Positions 18,572-27,247 of a stretch of 64,000 bases of DNA are shown piece by piece; the stretch's first letter is position 1, and every line of letters begins with the position of its first letter. The DNA is from an uncultured Oscillospiraceae bacterium. GTDB taxonomy: Bacteria > Bacillota > Clostridia > Oscillospirales > Acutalibacteraceae. A model generated the notes under the pieces. That model searched no databases and was not told where the DNA came from. It was given only the letters and a program-made list of their open reading frames with translations. A program made the position numbers and the translations under genes. Location of the stretch: positions 62,001-126,000 of the forward strand of contig UQKB01000001.1 of NCBI GenBank assembly GCA_900541565.1. The letters are read 5' to 3'.

Positions 18572-21325
18572 TTAGCCGGGAGTGATCACCTTTACGGTGC
18601 TTCCTTCTTTTGTAGGAAGCACCTCTATTTTTGCGCCGATCCTGTTTTTAAGCTCCGTCACATGGGAGATCATGCCTATGGTTCTTCCCATGCGCTGGAC
18701 CTGTTCCAAAGCCTGCATTGCGGTGTCGAGCGTCTCGCGGTCCAGCGTGCCAAATCCTTCGTCGATAAAAATGGAATCCAGGCGGATGCCTCCGCTGTAG
18801 CTTTGCACAACATCAGAAAGGCCAAACGCCAGCGACAGGGAAGCAAGGAACAGCTCCCCGCCCGACAATGTATACATACTGCGGCTGCTGCCGCAGAAGG
18901 CGTCGAAAATTTCAATATCCAACCCTTTCAGTGCGTTCCCTCCGGTGTGCTCTGTGATGCGGCAGAGGCGATAGCGCCCGTTAGAGAGCGAGGAAAAATA
19001 TTCGTTTGCCTGTAAAAGAATGTCGTCAAGCATCATGCCCAGAACAAACATTTTTATGGGTGTTTTACATGCGTTGTTCCCGCGCAGCAGTTCAGCCAGG
19101 CGGCTTGTCTGCGCATAAGCATTTTCTGCTTCCTGCATGGAAGCTGAGCAGGAGGAAAGCATGGAAAGCGACTCGTTTACGCCGTGCAGTGCCTCCTTCA
19201 TGCGGCCTGTGTCCGCCTGCGCCTTCTGGCTTGCAAGCTCTGCAAGTTCTGCCTCTTTTTTGTAAAGTGTGGGGTCTGTATCCTGCAGTTCAGGGTTTTG
19301 CTGTACCGCTTCAAGAAGGTCCGTTTGCGCTTGTGTAAAAGCATTTTGTGCATTATGCAGGTTGGTGTTTGCAATATCAAGCCGGCGCTGAGCGTTTGTA
19401 AGCGCATCCTGCAAAGCGGCAGCTTGTTTGTCTGCGGCTTCTTTTTGCATGCTTGCTTTTTGTATCTGCTGCTGAATGGCAGTGCTGTCGTCTGCATCCT
19501 GCGGAAGGTACGAAGCAAGTGTTTCCATGGCCGATTGTGTGCTTTGTATTTCGGTGGTGTTTTGTGCGAGGGCCTTTTGGCTTTGCTCAAGCGTCTTTTG
19601 TGCGGCTTCCAGCTCTTGCTTACGCTGCTGCAAAAGCTGCCGCGCCTTTGGAAGCAGCGCTTCTTTTTTTTGTGCCTCTAAAAGCGCCTGCTGTGCCTCT
19701 GCCAGATCATCGCACGCAGTTTTATAATAAATATTATAGCCGCTGCACAGCTGCTGCTGTGCCTGATACAGCTGCTGCGTCTGATGCAACCTTGCCTCTT
19801 GCGCCAGCAGGCTGGTTTGCCTTTGTTCCAGCAGCTTTTCTGCTTTTTGCACGATGGCTTCAAGGTGCTCCAGATCTTTGGAAAGAGCGGAAAAATCCTT
19901 GCCGCTGCCACAGGCGGGGTTTGGATGGTGCAGTGCGCCGCATACGGGGCAGGGTGTATTTTCGCGCAGGGAAAGGGAAAGGGAGGCTGCCAGATCGTTT
20001 TTTAAAAGGGCGTCTGTGCGGCTGTACGCCGCTTTGTGCAAATTCAGTTGCGCGCTGCTTTCTTCAAAATCCGCTCGCGCCTTTTTTACCAGGTCCTCGT
20101 CCTTTTCTTTTTGCAATGTAAGCTCCTGCAACCGTTGGTAAGCCTGCGAGATCTCTTTAAGCGTCTGCACTTTGGCAAAAAGCGCGGGAATACCATTGAC
20201 TTCGTTTTGCAGCTGTTCTATATACTGTTCGCCCTTGCGGCAGTTTGCAAGCGCTGTTTCAGAGGCTTTGGCAGAATTTTGTATGGCGCTTTCCAGCGCC
20301 TTTTGCTGCTCTTTGAGCGTATTGTATTTTTTGCGGTAGCCTGCAAGCTTTTGCGCGCTTGCAAGCGCTGTGCGCAGTGTGGTTATTTGCGCAAGCAGTC
20401 GTTCAGAAGTATTTTGCAGCGGCTTAATCTGCGTAGCATTCTTTTCTGCGTCGTTCAGCGCATTTTTTTCTGTTTTGCAAGCTTCCTTCGCGCTTTTGCA
20501 GGCATTTTCACAAAGCGCCGCTTTACTTTGCAGCTTTTGCAGCGCGATGGCCGCGTTCAGGCGGGCGCTGGTAATTTTTGCTTTTTCTAAAAATACGTGT
20601 GCTTGCTGCGCGCTTTTGTCGTATAGAGCGGCAAACTGTTTTTGCTTTTCTTTAAGCGCCTGCAGGCTTTGTACGCCTTCGCGCTCTAAAATGCTGCTTT
20701 GTGTGATGAAGATAGAATCCATTGTTTTCTTTAGCTCGGCTGCGCTTGTAAGCAGCGCGTCCGTAACGCGTGACCATTTTTCTGTGGAAAACAGCTTTTC
20801 AAAAATTTTTGCTTTTTCCTGTGAGCTTGCAAGCAGAAGCTTTCTGAATTCCCCCTGCGGCAGCATCATAACTTTGGAAAATTGTCCGCAGTCAAGCCCC
20901 AGTATCTCTTGCGCATACTGTGTAACGCTGCGCTCGGAGCCGGTTTGTAAAAGCGTCCATGCGCCGTTTTCTTTTTTATAGCAGGCGTGCTCTTCTTTTA
21001 TTTTACGTTCCTTTGTTTTTCTGGCGGCGTATACGCTTTGACTTCGGCAGAAGCGGTAGGAGGTTTTACCCAGCGTAAAGCTGTAATCCACCAGTGTGGA
21101 AAGACTGTCTGGGGCGGAAATATTGCGCATTTGGGAAAAGCTTCGCAGCGCGCCGGTCGATTTTCCATAGAGCGCAAAACAGATCGCATCTAAAATAGCA
21201 GTTTTTCCGCCGCCTGTGGGGCCTGTAATTAAAAAAAGGCCGCAGTCATTGAGCGGGGAAAAGTCTATTTGGGTCTTTTGTATGTAAGGGCCAAAGGCCT
21301 GCATCACGATTGTTTGCGGCGTCAT
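18572..21325 (-). CDS. sbcC: Exonuclease SbcC
   Basis: SMC-like ATPase subunit of the SbcCD (Rad50/Mre11-type) nuclease, 917 residues. The N-terminal Walker A is GPTGGGKT at residues 35-42. Two long Ala/Gln-rich coiled-coil arms flank the zinc-hook CPVC near residue 460, and the C-terminal lobe carries LSGGELFLASLSLAF and FIDEGFGTLD. It is shorter than the E. coli protein because the coils are shorter. It overlaps sbcD by four bases and converges on recG with a 17-base gap. Confidence 0.95.
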   Translation of the reverse strand: MTPQTIVMQAFGPYIQKTQIDFSPLNDCGLFLITGPTGGGKTAILDAICFALYGKSTGALRSFSQMRNISAPDSLSTLVDYSFTLGKTSYRFCRSQSVYAARKTKERKIKEEHACYKKENGAWTLLQTGSERSVTQYAQEILGLDCGQFSKVMMLPQGEFRKLLLASSQEKAKIFEKLFSTEKWSRVTDALLTSAAELKKTMDSIFITQSSILEREGVQSLQALKEKQKQFAALYDKSAQQAHVFLEKAKITSARLNAAIALQKLQSKAALCENACKSAKEACKTEKNALNDAEKNATQIKPLQNTSERLLAQITTLRTALASAQKLAGYRKKYNTLKEQQKALESAIQNSAKASETALANCRKGEQYIEQLQNEVNGIPALFAKVQTLKEISQAYQRLQELTLQKEKDEDLVKKARADFEESSAQLNLHKAAYSRTDALLKNDLAASLSLSLRENTPCPVCGALHHPNPACGSGKDFSALSKDLEHLEAIVQKAEKLLEQRQTSLLAQEARLHQTQQLYQAQQQLCSGYNIYYKTACDDLAEAQQALLEAQKKEALLPKARQLLQQRKQELEAAQKTLEQSQKALAQNTTEIQSTQSAMETLASYLPQDADDSTAIQQQIQKASMQKEAADKQAAALQDALTNAQRRLDIANTNLHNAQNAFTQAQTDLLEAVQQNPELQDTDPTLYKKEAELAELASQKAQADTGRMKEALHGVNESLSMLSSCSASMQEAENAYAQTSRLAELLRGNNACKTPIKMFVLGMMLDDILLQANEYFSSLSNGRYRLCRITEHTGGNALKGLDIEIFDAFCGSSRSMYTLSGGELFLASLSLAFGLSDVVQSYSGGIRLDSIFIDEGFGTLDRETLDTAMQALEQVQRMGRTIGMISHVTELKNRIGAKIEVLPTKEGSTVKVITPG

Positions 21326-22455
21326 AGGTTTTCCTCCTGTATACGTTTGAGTGTTTCAAAAAAGAGCGCGCGGTCTTCGGGCGTGGCTGTCTGCCCGCAT
21401 ATCTGCTCCATAAACTGCGTAAAGAGGACCGCATCGCCGGAGGGCTGCCTGGCCTGTCCGTGCTGCAGCTCGGCCCGGCGCGATAAAAATTCGCTTTTAA
21501 GGCCTAACAGGTTCGGGTAATATTCGCGCAGCCTGTCCATAGGCATATATACAGGCCGGTCGTCGGTAAGGGTGGCAAATAGATAGCTGTCGTCCGGTGC
21601 TTGCATACCGGCATGATAAAGTTCCTCAAACGTGCCTTTCATGGTTTTTACGTCGTGCCTTGCACAAACGGGGAGCTGCCTGGTCTGCACGGCAGCGCCT
21701 TCAAGGGTAACAAGTGTGAGCGATTTCTTTTGGTGCGCCTCGTCAAACGAATATTTTAACGGGGAACCGCTGTAACGTGCATTGCTTCCCGCTTGCTGCG
21801 GCGCGTGCAGATGCCCGAGCGCCACATAATCAAAGCCTGCAAACGTGTCTGCACTGACTTCCCCGCTGCCGCCTACATAAACAGAGCTTTCAGAGTCGGA
21901 CGTACGGCAGCCCGTGACAAAGCAATGAGAAACCAGGATATGTACGCCGCCGGGTTTAAACGTTTGCCGGATTTTATCCGTTACCGTCTTGTAGGATTGT
22001 GCAAAACCGCGGATGTCCTCGCAATGCAGCAGATCGCGCAGCTGTGCAGGCTCAAAATATGGAAGAAGGTAAAAATGGTATGTCTGACCGTTTTTTTCAA
22101 GGCGCACGGGGGCAAAAGCGTCTTCCAGCCTGGTTGCAATATAAACGCCCTTGTCGCGCAGCAGTTCTTTGGCAAGCGCAATCCGATCCTGACCGTCGTG
22201 GTTTCCGGTGATTATGAGCAGCGGGATGCCAAAATCCCGGCTGATGCGGACGACAAATTCGTCAAAAAGACGGATCGCCTGCGGCGGAGCGATACTTCTG
22301 TCAAAAATATCGCCGGCAATCACAATGGCGTCAGGGCGCTCTTTTTCTATAGCGGGGAAAAGGCAGTCGTTTAAAAAGGCGCGCTGTTCCTCCAGCATAG
22401 AAGCGCCATACAAAACTTTGCCAAGATGCCAGTCTGCCGTATGCAATAGTTTCAT
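21322..22455 (-). CDS. sbcD: Exonuclease SbcD
   Basis: Mn-dependent nuclease subunit of SbcCD, 377 residues. Phosphoesterase motifs appear in order: TADWHLG, GDIFDR, GNHDGQ, SHCF and GHLHAPQ. The start is ATG at 22455 with GGAGGAACAG upstream; the family begins MKLLHTADWHLGK there. It is translated ahead of sbcC with an ATGA overlap, so the two subunits are coupled. The pair processes hairpins and protein-blocked ends. Confidence 0.95.
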   Translation of the reverse strand: MKLLHTADWHLGKVLYGASMLEEQRAFLNDCLFPAIEKERPDAIVIAGDIFDRSIAPPQAIRLFDEFVVRISRDFGIPLLIITGNHDGQDRIALAKELLRDKGVYIATRLEDAFAPVRLEKNGQTYHFYLLPYFEPAQLRDLLHCEDIRGFAQSYKTVTDKIRQTFKPGGVHILVSHCFVTGCRTSDSESSVYVGGSGEVSADTFAGFDYVALGHLHAPQQAGSNARYSGSPLKYSFDEAHQKKSLTLVTLEGAAVQTRQLPVCARHDVKTMKGTFEELYHAGMQAPDDSYLFATLTDDRPVYMPMDRLREYYPNLLGLKSEFLSRRAELQHGQARQPSGDAVLFTQFMEQICGQTATPEDRALFFETLKRIQEENL

Positions 22456-22529
22456 AATAGCTGTTCCTCCAGGGATGTAATTATGCAAACAATACAAATA
22501 ATAAAAACTTTCAAGATTGTAATTTGAAT

Positions 22530-22557
22530 TTGCCTATGATTTATTGTAAGATATAAT
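22530..22557 (+). promoter_or_regulatory. Promoter of the D,D-carboxypeptidase gene
   Basis: TTGCCT (22530-22535), a 16-base spacer and a perfect TATAAT (22552-22557), about 40 bases before the ATG. Confidence 0.65.
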
Positions 22558-22595
22558 GTATATAAGCATTTTAACATACAGAGGGGATTTTTTCT

Positions 22596-23936
22596 ATGAA
22601 GAAAAAGTTAACATATAAAGTTTTTTCGGTGTTTATTTTGTGTCTGGCGCTGCTGTGTACGGTATTTCCCGCCGCGTCGGCCGCCAGCTTCGACCCGGGC
22701 TTTGAAACAAAATCGGATACGATTTATTTAATCAATTTGGATACAGACACGCCCGTGTACCAGAAAAATGTGGACGAGAAGCGCTACCCTGCTTCCACTA
22801 CAAAAATTATGACCTATACCGTCGTGGTAGAGCAGGTTGAAGACCTTGAAAACACAAAAGTAAAAATTAAGCAGGATGTTTTAGACGAGCTTGATGGGAC
22901 GGGCAGTTCGCTTTCCGGGCTGGAAAACCATGTGGATGAAGAATTGTCTGTTTTAGACCTTTTATATTGCATGATGGTCAGCTCCGGCAACGACGCCGCG
23001 CTGGTTTTGGCGGATTATGTGGGCAATGGGGATGTTTCTGCATTTGTAGAGCTGATGAACAACAAGGCCAAAGAGCTGGGGTGTGAAAATACACATTTTA
23101 TGAATCCGCACGGATTGCACGACGACGACCAATACACAACGGCTAGGGATTTATATAAAATTACGGAATACGCCATTTCCCTGCCGCATTTTATGGAAAT
23201 TACCAATACGGTGACCTATTATTTGGACCCGGATGAAGAAGAGATATTGACCACATCCAATTATCTGATTGATGAAAACAGGGGCGGCGAATACTATTAC
23301 GAGTATGCAAAGGGAATTAAAACCGGGACAACGGACGAAGCGGGGTATTGCCTGGTTTCGTGCGCGGTTAAGGACGCAACGGCTTATATGTGTATTGCGC
23401 TGCACGCGCCTAACTATGATGAAAATGGGGAGTGGGCGGAAAACGGCGCAATGCTCGATTCAAAGGCGTTGTATGAATGGGCGTTTTCCTCCCTTTCCAT
23501 GCAGAAGCTTGTTGAAGAGCAGACGCCAATATGTGAAACAAACATCAATTATGCTTTTAACCAGGATAAGCTGCTGCTTGTTCCAGAGTACAGCTATTCC
23601 ACAATTCTTCCGGCAGATGCGGACAAAAGCAGTATAGAAATTATACCTGACGTACCGGAAGAAGTAGACGCGCCGGTAACGGAAGGGCAGGTCATTGGTA
23701 AGGCGCAAATTCAATATAACGGGCAGAATCTTGCGACCATCAACCTTGTGGCCAGTGAAACGCTTGACAGAAGCGAACTTGTATACGGCGCGACCATTAT
23801 TAAAAACGTGATTACGTCGCCGTGGTTTATCGGGGCCGCCATACTGGTTTTGGTACTGTTTATTATTTATCTGGTGCTTGTGTCGGTCATAGGAAAAAAT
23901 AAAAAGGGAAATGTAAAAAAACACCGTGATTTGTAA
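22596..23936 (+). CDS. D-alanyl-D-alanine carboxypeptidase (PBP5/DacF type)
   Basis: Penicillin-binding protein trimming the terminal D-Ala of peptidoglycan stem peptides, 446 residues. It has a signal peptide (residues 1-29, cut near ASA), the catalytic tetrad S67-TT-K70 in PASTTK, an SGN motif in SSGNDAA and KTG in GIKTGTTDEA. The C-terminal domain ends in a transmembrane helix (about 405-432) and a basic Lys/His-rich tail, so it is anchored by a true helix rather than the amphipathic helix of E. coli PBP5. A strong promoter precedes it. Confidence 0.93.
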   Translation: MKKKLTYKVFSVFILCLALLCTVFPAASAASFDPGFETKSDTIYLINLDTDTPVYQKNVDEKRYPASTTKIMTYTVVVEQVEDLENTKVKIKQDVLDELDGTGSSLSGLENHVDEELSVLDLLYCMMVSSGNDAALVLADYVGNGDVSAFVELMNNKAKELGCENTHFMNPHGLHDDDQYTTARDLYKITEYAISLPHFMEITNTVTYYLDPDEEEILTTSNYLIDENRGGEYYYEYAKGIKTGTTDEAGYCLVSCAVKDATAYMCIALHAPNYDENGEWAENGAMLDSKALYEWAFSSLSMQKLVEEQTPICETNINYAFNQDKLLLVPEYSYSTILPADADKSSIEIIPDVPEEVDAPVTEGQVIGKAQIQYNGQNLATINLVASETLDRSELVYGATIIKNVITSPWFIGAAILVLVLFIIYLVLVSVIGKNKKGNVKKHRDL

Positions 23937-24000
23937 ATTGCAGATCTGGTCCAATAAAAAGGATAGAATCCCGATTGTTTTAGCTCATGTTTGAAAACAG

Positions 24001-24038
24001 AAAAGCGGCCCAGTGCGTTTTATGCACCGGGGCCGCTT
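24001..24038. terminator. Bidirectional terminator between convergent genes
   Basis: A 9-bp GC-rich stem (24003-24011 with 24030-24038) with an imperfect inner stem. It has A-rich sequence on the left and T-rich on the right, serving the carboxypeptidase gene and the DUF1275 gene. Confidence 0.75.
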
Positions 24039-24059
24039 GTTTATGTAATTTTTTAAAGA

Positions 24060-24731
24060 TTATACCGGCTGCTTTTTTACAAAAAGTATCACAACAGCTA
24101 TAAGCAAAATGCCGCAGCACAGCAAAACGGAAAGATTGCCCCACAGCAGGCTGCACAGGCCGCCGGCAAAAGCGCCCAGACAGAAAAACAGGATTACGGT
24201 CAGGTAACGCGCTGCTTTTTTGCCCGCCTCCTTTTGCTTTAGAGCGGCAAAGGAAAAGACATGCTCCCCTAAAGCGCGCAGATTGCCCGTGCACATTGTT
24301 GTAGCGTAGGGAAGACCGTTGTTTTTCCGAAAGGAGTTTACCTGTACGGAGCATATAAATGAAACAAAAATATTTACAAGAAAATCCGGTATGCTGTCCG
24401 GCAAAAGGGCAACGACCAAAAGCAGGCCCGTTTCCAGGAGCAGCACGATATGCCGCCATTGCACAAAACGGGCGGGTGGAAAGCGGCGGCGGATCCATTC
24501 TGTTCCGATAACACCCAGCAAAAAAGCGGCAACGGGGATCAGGCAGATAAACGATTGTACAAGCCGGCCCTGTGCAATATTTACGCCAAACAACACCAGG
24601 TTTCCCGTTTGTGCATTTGCAAACACGCCACCCCGGAGTATGTAGGTATAGGCATCCAAAAAACCGCCGACAAATGTAAGGCAAGCGCCGATATACAGCG
24701 TTTCGTGGACGGGAATATGTTTCTTTATCAA
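24060..24731 (-). CDS. DUF1275 (YoaK-type) membrane protein
   Basis: Integral membrane protein of 223 residues with about six helices. The family pattern is visible as GGFLDAYTYILRGGVFANAQ followed by TGNL in the first third, and TTMCTGNLRALG later. The function of DUF1275 is unknown. I place the start at TTG 24731, because AGGAGG lies six bases upstream and the family sequence begins there; the upstream extension is cysteine-rich and unlike the family. It appears monocistronic. Confidence 0.88.
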   Translation of the reverse strand: MIKKHIPVHETLYIGACLTFVGGFLDAYTYILRGGVFANAQTGNLVLFGVNIAQGRLVQSFICLIPVAAFLLGVIGTEWIRRRFPPARFVQWRHIVLLLETGLLLVVALLPDSIPDFLVNIFVSFICSVQVNSFRKNNGLPYATTMCTGNLRALGEHVFSFAALKQKEAGKKAARYLTVILFFCLGAFAGGLCSLLWGNLSVLLCCGILLIAVVILFVKKQPV

Positions 24732-24799
24732 AGCGCACCTCCTCGGTTTGCAGAAACTGTCGATTATTATACCAGATATATAGAGGGTTATATATAGGC

Positions 24800-24828
24800 A
24801 AAAGAAAAAAGGCGGCATAGACGCCGCC
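24800..24828 (-). terminator. Terminator of the glutamate synthase operon
   Basis: GGCGGC/GCCGCC stem with a six-base loop, followed on the minus strand by TTTTTTCTTT, 17 bases past the last operon stop. Confidence 0.92.
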
Positions 24829-24845
24829 CTTTTACAGCTGCACAT

Positions 24846-25574
24846 TTAGCTGTAGGTGTACAATTGCTTATAAGGATTTTTCGTGTCTGGTTCCAATACG
24901 AAAAAGGCATGGTTTAAAATAGCTTTTTTCTTTTCATCAAAGGCGTTGCAGTAGTCGTCAAGATACTCGTCGACCTCCTGCAAATCCTTTTCGGTTGCCT
25001 GTCTGGCAACTACCTGACGGGGCAAATTGCCGGGGAGATCTTTTTCGTCACAGCGCAGAAAAATTTTGCCGCCGTGCATACCGGTTCCACAAAAATTGCC
25101 TACAATGGCTTTGGAGTCTGTGTGCATACCAAGGACAATAATCACGCCGCCTGCCTGGTATTCACCAAGAAAGCTGCCTGCCGCGCCGCCGATGACAATC
25201 ACGGGCAGTTTGTCCTTGTACGCCTTCATGTGGATCCCGGTGCGGTAACCGGAGTTACCGCGGATGAAAATTCTGCCGCCACGCATGCCGTAGCCAGTCG
25301 CGTCCCCGCAGGAACCGTAAACATAGATAGAACCGCTGTTCATGGTGTCGCCCGTGGCTTCCTGCGTATTGCCGTATACATGGATGCTGCAGCCGTTGAG
25401 ATAACATCCCAGCGCGTTGCCGGGCGTTCCGTTAATGGTGATGTTTTTTCCTTTTAAGGCGCTTGCAATATAGCGCTGACCGGTGCAGTTATTGATTGTA
25501 ATGTCAGCGTCTTCCGATTTTCTTATCAGGTCGTTGAGCAATTGAAAATGCATTAAATCAGCTTGTATTTTCAT
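24846..25574 (-). CDS. Glutamate synthase alpha-subunit GXGXG domain protein
   Basis: Stand-alone version of the C-terminal beta-helix domain of GltB, 242 residues. Repeated Gly-x-x-x-Gly turns such as GTPGNALGCY, GSCGDATGYGMRGG and GNSGYRTG mark the right-handed helix. In full GltB this domain is structural and links the amidotransferase and synthase sites. It is the last of five genes and overlaps the FAD oxidoreductase gene by four bases. The split form occurs in archaea and some Clostridia. Confidence 0.92.
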   Translation of the reverse strand: MKIQADLMHFQLLNDLIRKSEDADITINNCTGQRYIASALKGKNITINGTPGNALGCYLNGCSIHVYGNTQEATGDTMNSGSIYVYGSCGDATGYGMRGGRIFIRGNSGYRTGIHMKAYKDKLPVIVIGGAAGSFLGEYQAGGVIIVLGMHTDSKAIVGNFCGTGMHGGKIFLRCDEKDLPGNLPRQVVARQATEKDLQEVDEYLDDYCNAFDEKKKAILNHAFFVLEPDTKNPYKQLYTYS

Positions 25575-26803
25575 TCCTTCATACCTCCCAGGGTTTTTGC
25601 TCTTTCGCGCTTGGAAAAAGCCATCAGCTGCGGCTTTTCTTTAATCAGTTCGAAATCTATGGTGGAAAGGCGCTTTTTTTCACGTATTAAAGACGTATAA
25701 ATGCCTGCGCGCTCCACATTGCCGACCATAATATAGCCTTTTAAAAGGTCGTCCTTTGTGATCAGCTTTTTATAGCTGCCGCCCGTTGTGACAACCTGCG
25801 GCGTACCGCTATAGCTGCCGGCAGTGATAATATGCAGGCCGAAAAAGCCAATCGCGTTCATGGGGATTGCCTTATCGTACAGTGCGTCTGCGCCGGCCAT
25901 ATTTAGTCCTGCGCATTCTCCCTGCATATAGGCGTTGGGCAAAAGTGCCAGAATTTTGTCTTCGTCTGTTGTGATGTCGTGGCTTTCTGTGCAGTCGCCC
26001 GCAGCATAAACATCTGTAAGTGTGGTCTGGCACCGCGCGTCGGTCTGGATGCCGCGGTTTACCTTTGCACCGGCCTGCATGGCAAGCTCTGTATTGGGTC
26101 GTACGCCGACTGCAATTACCAGTATGTCAAAATCGATGGTTTTTCCACTTTGCAAAACGGCTTGCTTTTCCGTAAAGTGTTCTACACTGTCGGACAATGT
26201 AAATTCAATACCCTGTTTTTCTATATGCGCCTGCACAATGGCTGCGCTGTCCGCATCCAGAATGCTGGGCAATATTCTGTCCGCCAGGTCTACTACATGG
26301 ATATGTCCCACCTTTGCGGCAATCCCTTCGGCGCATTTAAGGCCTATCAGGCCGGCGCCTATAATCAGCACGCGGCTGTCGGGGGTAATTGCGCGCTCTA
26401 AGGCTTTTGCATCGTCCAGCTTCATGAAGGTGAATTTGTTTTTTACGCAATCCAACCCGTCCATGGGAGGGACAAAGGGCCTGGAGCCGGTTGCCAGCAA
26501 AAGCTTATCATACTTGATTTTTTCCCCGTCCTCCAACAGGACATGCTTTGTTTTTTGATCAATCTGTACTGCCTTTTTGCCTAAAAGGGCCTGGACCGCG
26601 TTGTCTTTATAAAAAGAATCCTTGCGGTACTTCATTTTTTGTTCGTCTGTTTTTCCTAAAAGAAGATAAGAGATCAACGGCCTGGAATAGGTATGGTAGG
26701 GTTCGTCGGAAATGACAGTGATCTTTCCCCGTTGATCGACCTGCCGGATCCCTTCTATGCAGCCTACGGCCGCGGCGGAGTTACCAACGATGACATAATG
26801 CAT
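25571..26803 (-). CDS. FAD/NAD(P)-dependent oxidoreductase of the glt operon
   Basis: Pyridine-nucleotide disulfide-family flavoprotein, 410 residues. The N-terminal FAD motif is VIVGNSAAAVG, the second dinucleotide motif is LIIGAGLIGLKCAEG near residue 150, and YAAGDCTE is the FAD-contacting C-terminal motif. It likely feeds NAD(P)H electrons through the neighbouring ferredoxin to the synthase core, replacing GltD. ATG 26803 has GGGAGG upstream and is one base past the ferredoxin gene stop. Confidence 0.9.
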   Translation of the reverse strand: MHYVIVGNSAAAVGCIEGIRQVDQRGKITVISDEPYHTYSRPLISYLLLGKTDEQKMKYRKDSFYKDNAVQALLGKKAVQIDQKTKHVLLEDGEKIKYDKLLLATGSRPFVPPMDGLDCVKNKFTFMKLDDAKALERAITPDSRVLIIGAGLIGLKCAEGIAAKVGHIHVVDLADRILPSILDADSAAIVQAHIEKQGIEFTLSDSVEHFTEKQAVLQSGKTIDFDILVIAVGVRPNTELAMQAGAKVNRGIQTDARCQTTLTDVYAAGDCTESHDITTDEDKILALLPNAYMQGECAGLNMAGADALYDKAIPMNAIGFFGLHIITAGSYSGTPQVVTTGGSYKKLITKDDLLKGYIMVGNVERAGIYTSLIREKKRLSTIDFELIKEKPQLMAFSKRERAKTLGGMKE

Positions 26804-26804
26804 A

Positions 26805-27233
26805 TTACCGTTCCTCCCATTCAATTGCTTTATTGGGGCAGCCCTTTACGCAGGCGGGCGTGCCGCCGGCGTTTTTAACACACAGCTCACATTTTTGTAC
26901 CACGCCGCCGTCTGTAGGGGAAATGCAGCCGTAAGGGCAACAGAGCACGCAGGTAAGGCAGCCTACGCATTTTTCCTGGTCCACAGAAATGACGCCGTCT
27001 TCAATTGAAAGCGCGCCTGTAATACAGCCTTTTACACACAACGGCTCTTCACAGTGCCGGCACGAAACGGCAAAACTGACGGAATTACGCTCTTCAATGC
27101 GGATTCTGGGATTGATGGTAATATTTTTCAGTGCTTTGACCATGTCGTCTTTGCCGGAATTTGCAAACGCGCAGTAATATTCGCAAAGATGGCAGCCAAG
27201 ACACCATTTTTCATTGACGTAAATGCGTTTCAT
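26805..27233 (-). CDS. Multi-cluster ferredoxin of the glt operon
   Basis: Iron-sulfur electron carrier of 142 residues. Cysteine groups CLGCHLCEYYC, CRHCEEPLC, CVGCLTCVLCC and CELC...CVKGCP could hold up to four [4Fe-4S] clusters, in the pattern of the DmsB/HycB family. Its place between the synthase core and the flavoprotein suggests it carries electrons between them. The gaps on both sides are very short (14 bases and one base). Confidence 0.92.
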   Translation of the reverse strand: MKRIYVNEKWCLGCHLCEYYCAFANSGKDDMVKALKNITINPRIRIEERNSVSFAVSCRHCEEPLCVKGCITGALSIEDGVISVDQEKCVGCLTCVLCCPYGCISPTDGGVVQKCELCVKNAGGTPACVKGCPNKAIEWEER

Positions 27234-27247
27234 CGAAAACCCCTCCT

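Noticed and set aside
18554..18575. CCCGG/CCGGG hairpin between recG and sbcC as a terminator
   Set aside because: The stem is short, overlaps the sbcC stop codon and has no T tract in either direction.
18676..21193. Long plus-strand frames across sbcC
   Set aside because: They lack ribosome sites and have skewed Cys/Arg/Leu composition. The minus-strand frame encodes an intact SbcC with all motifs.
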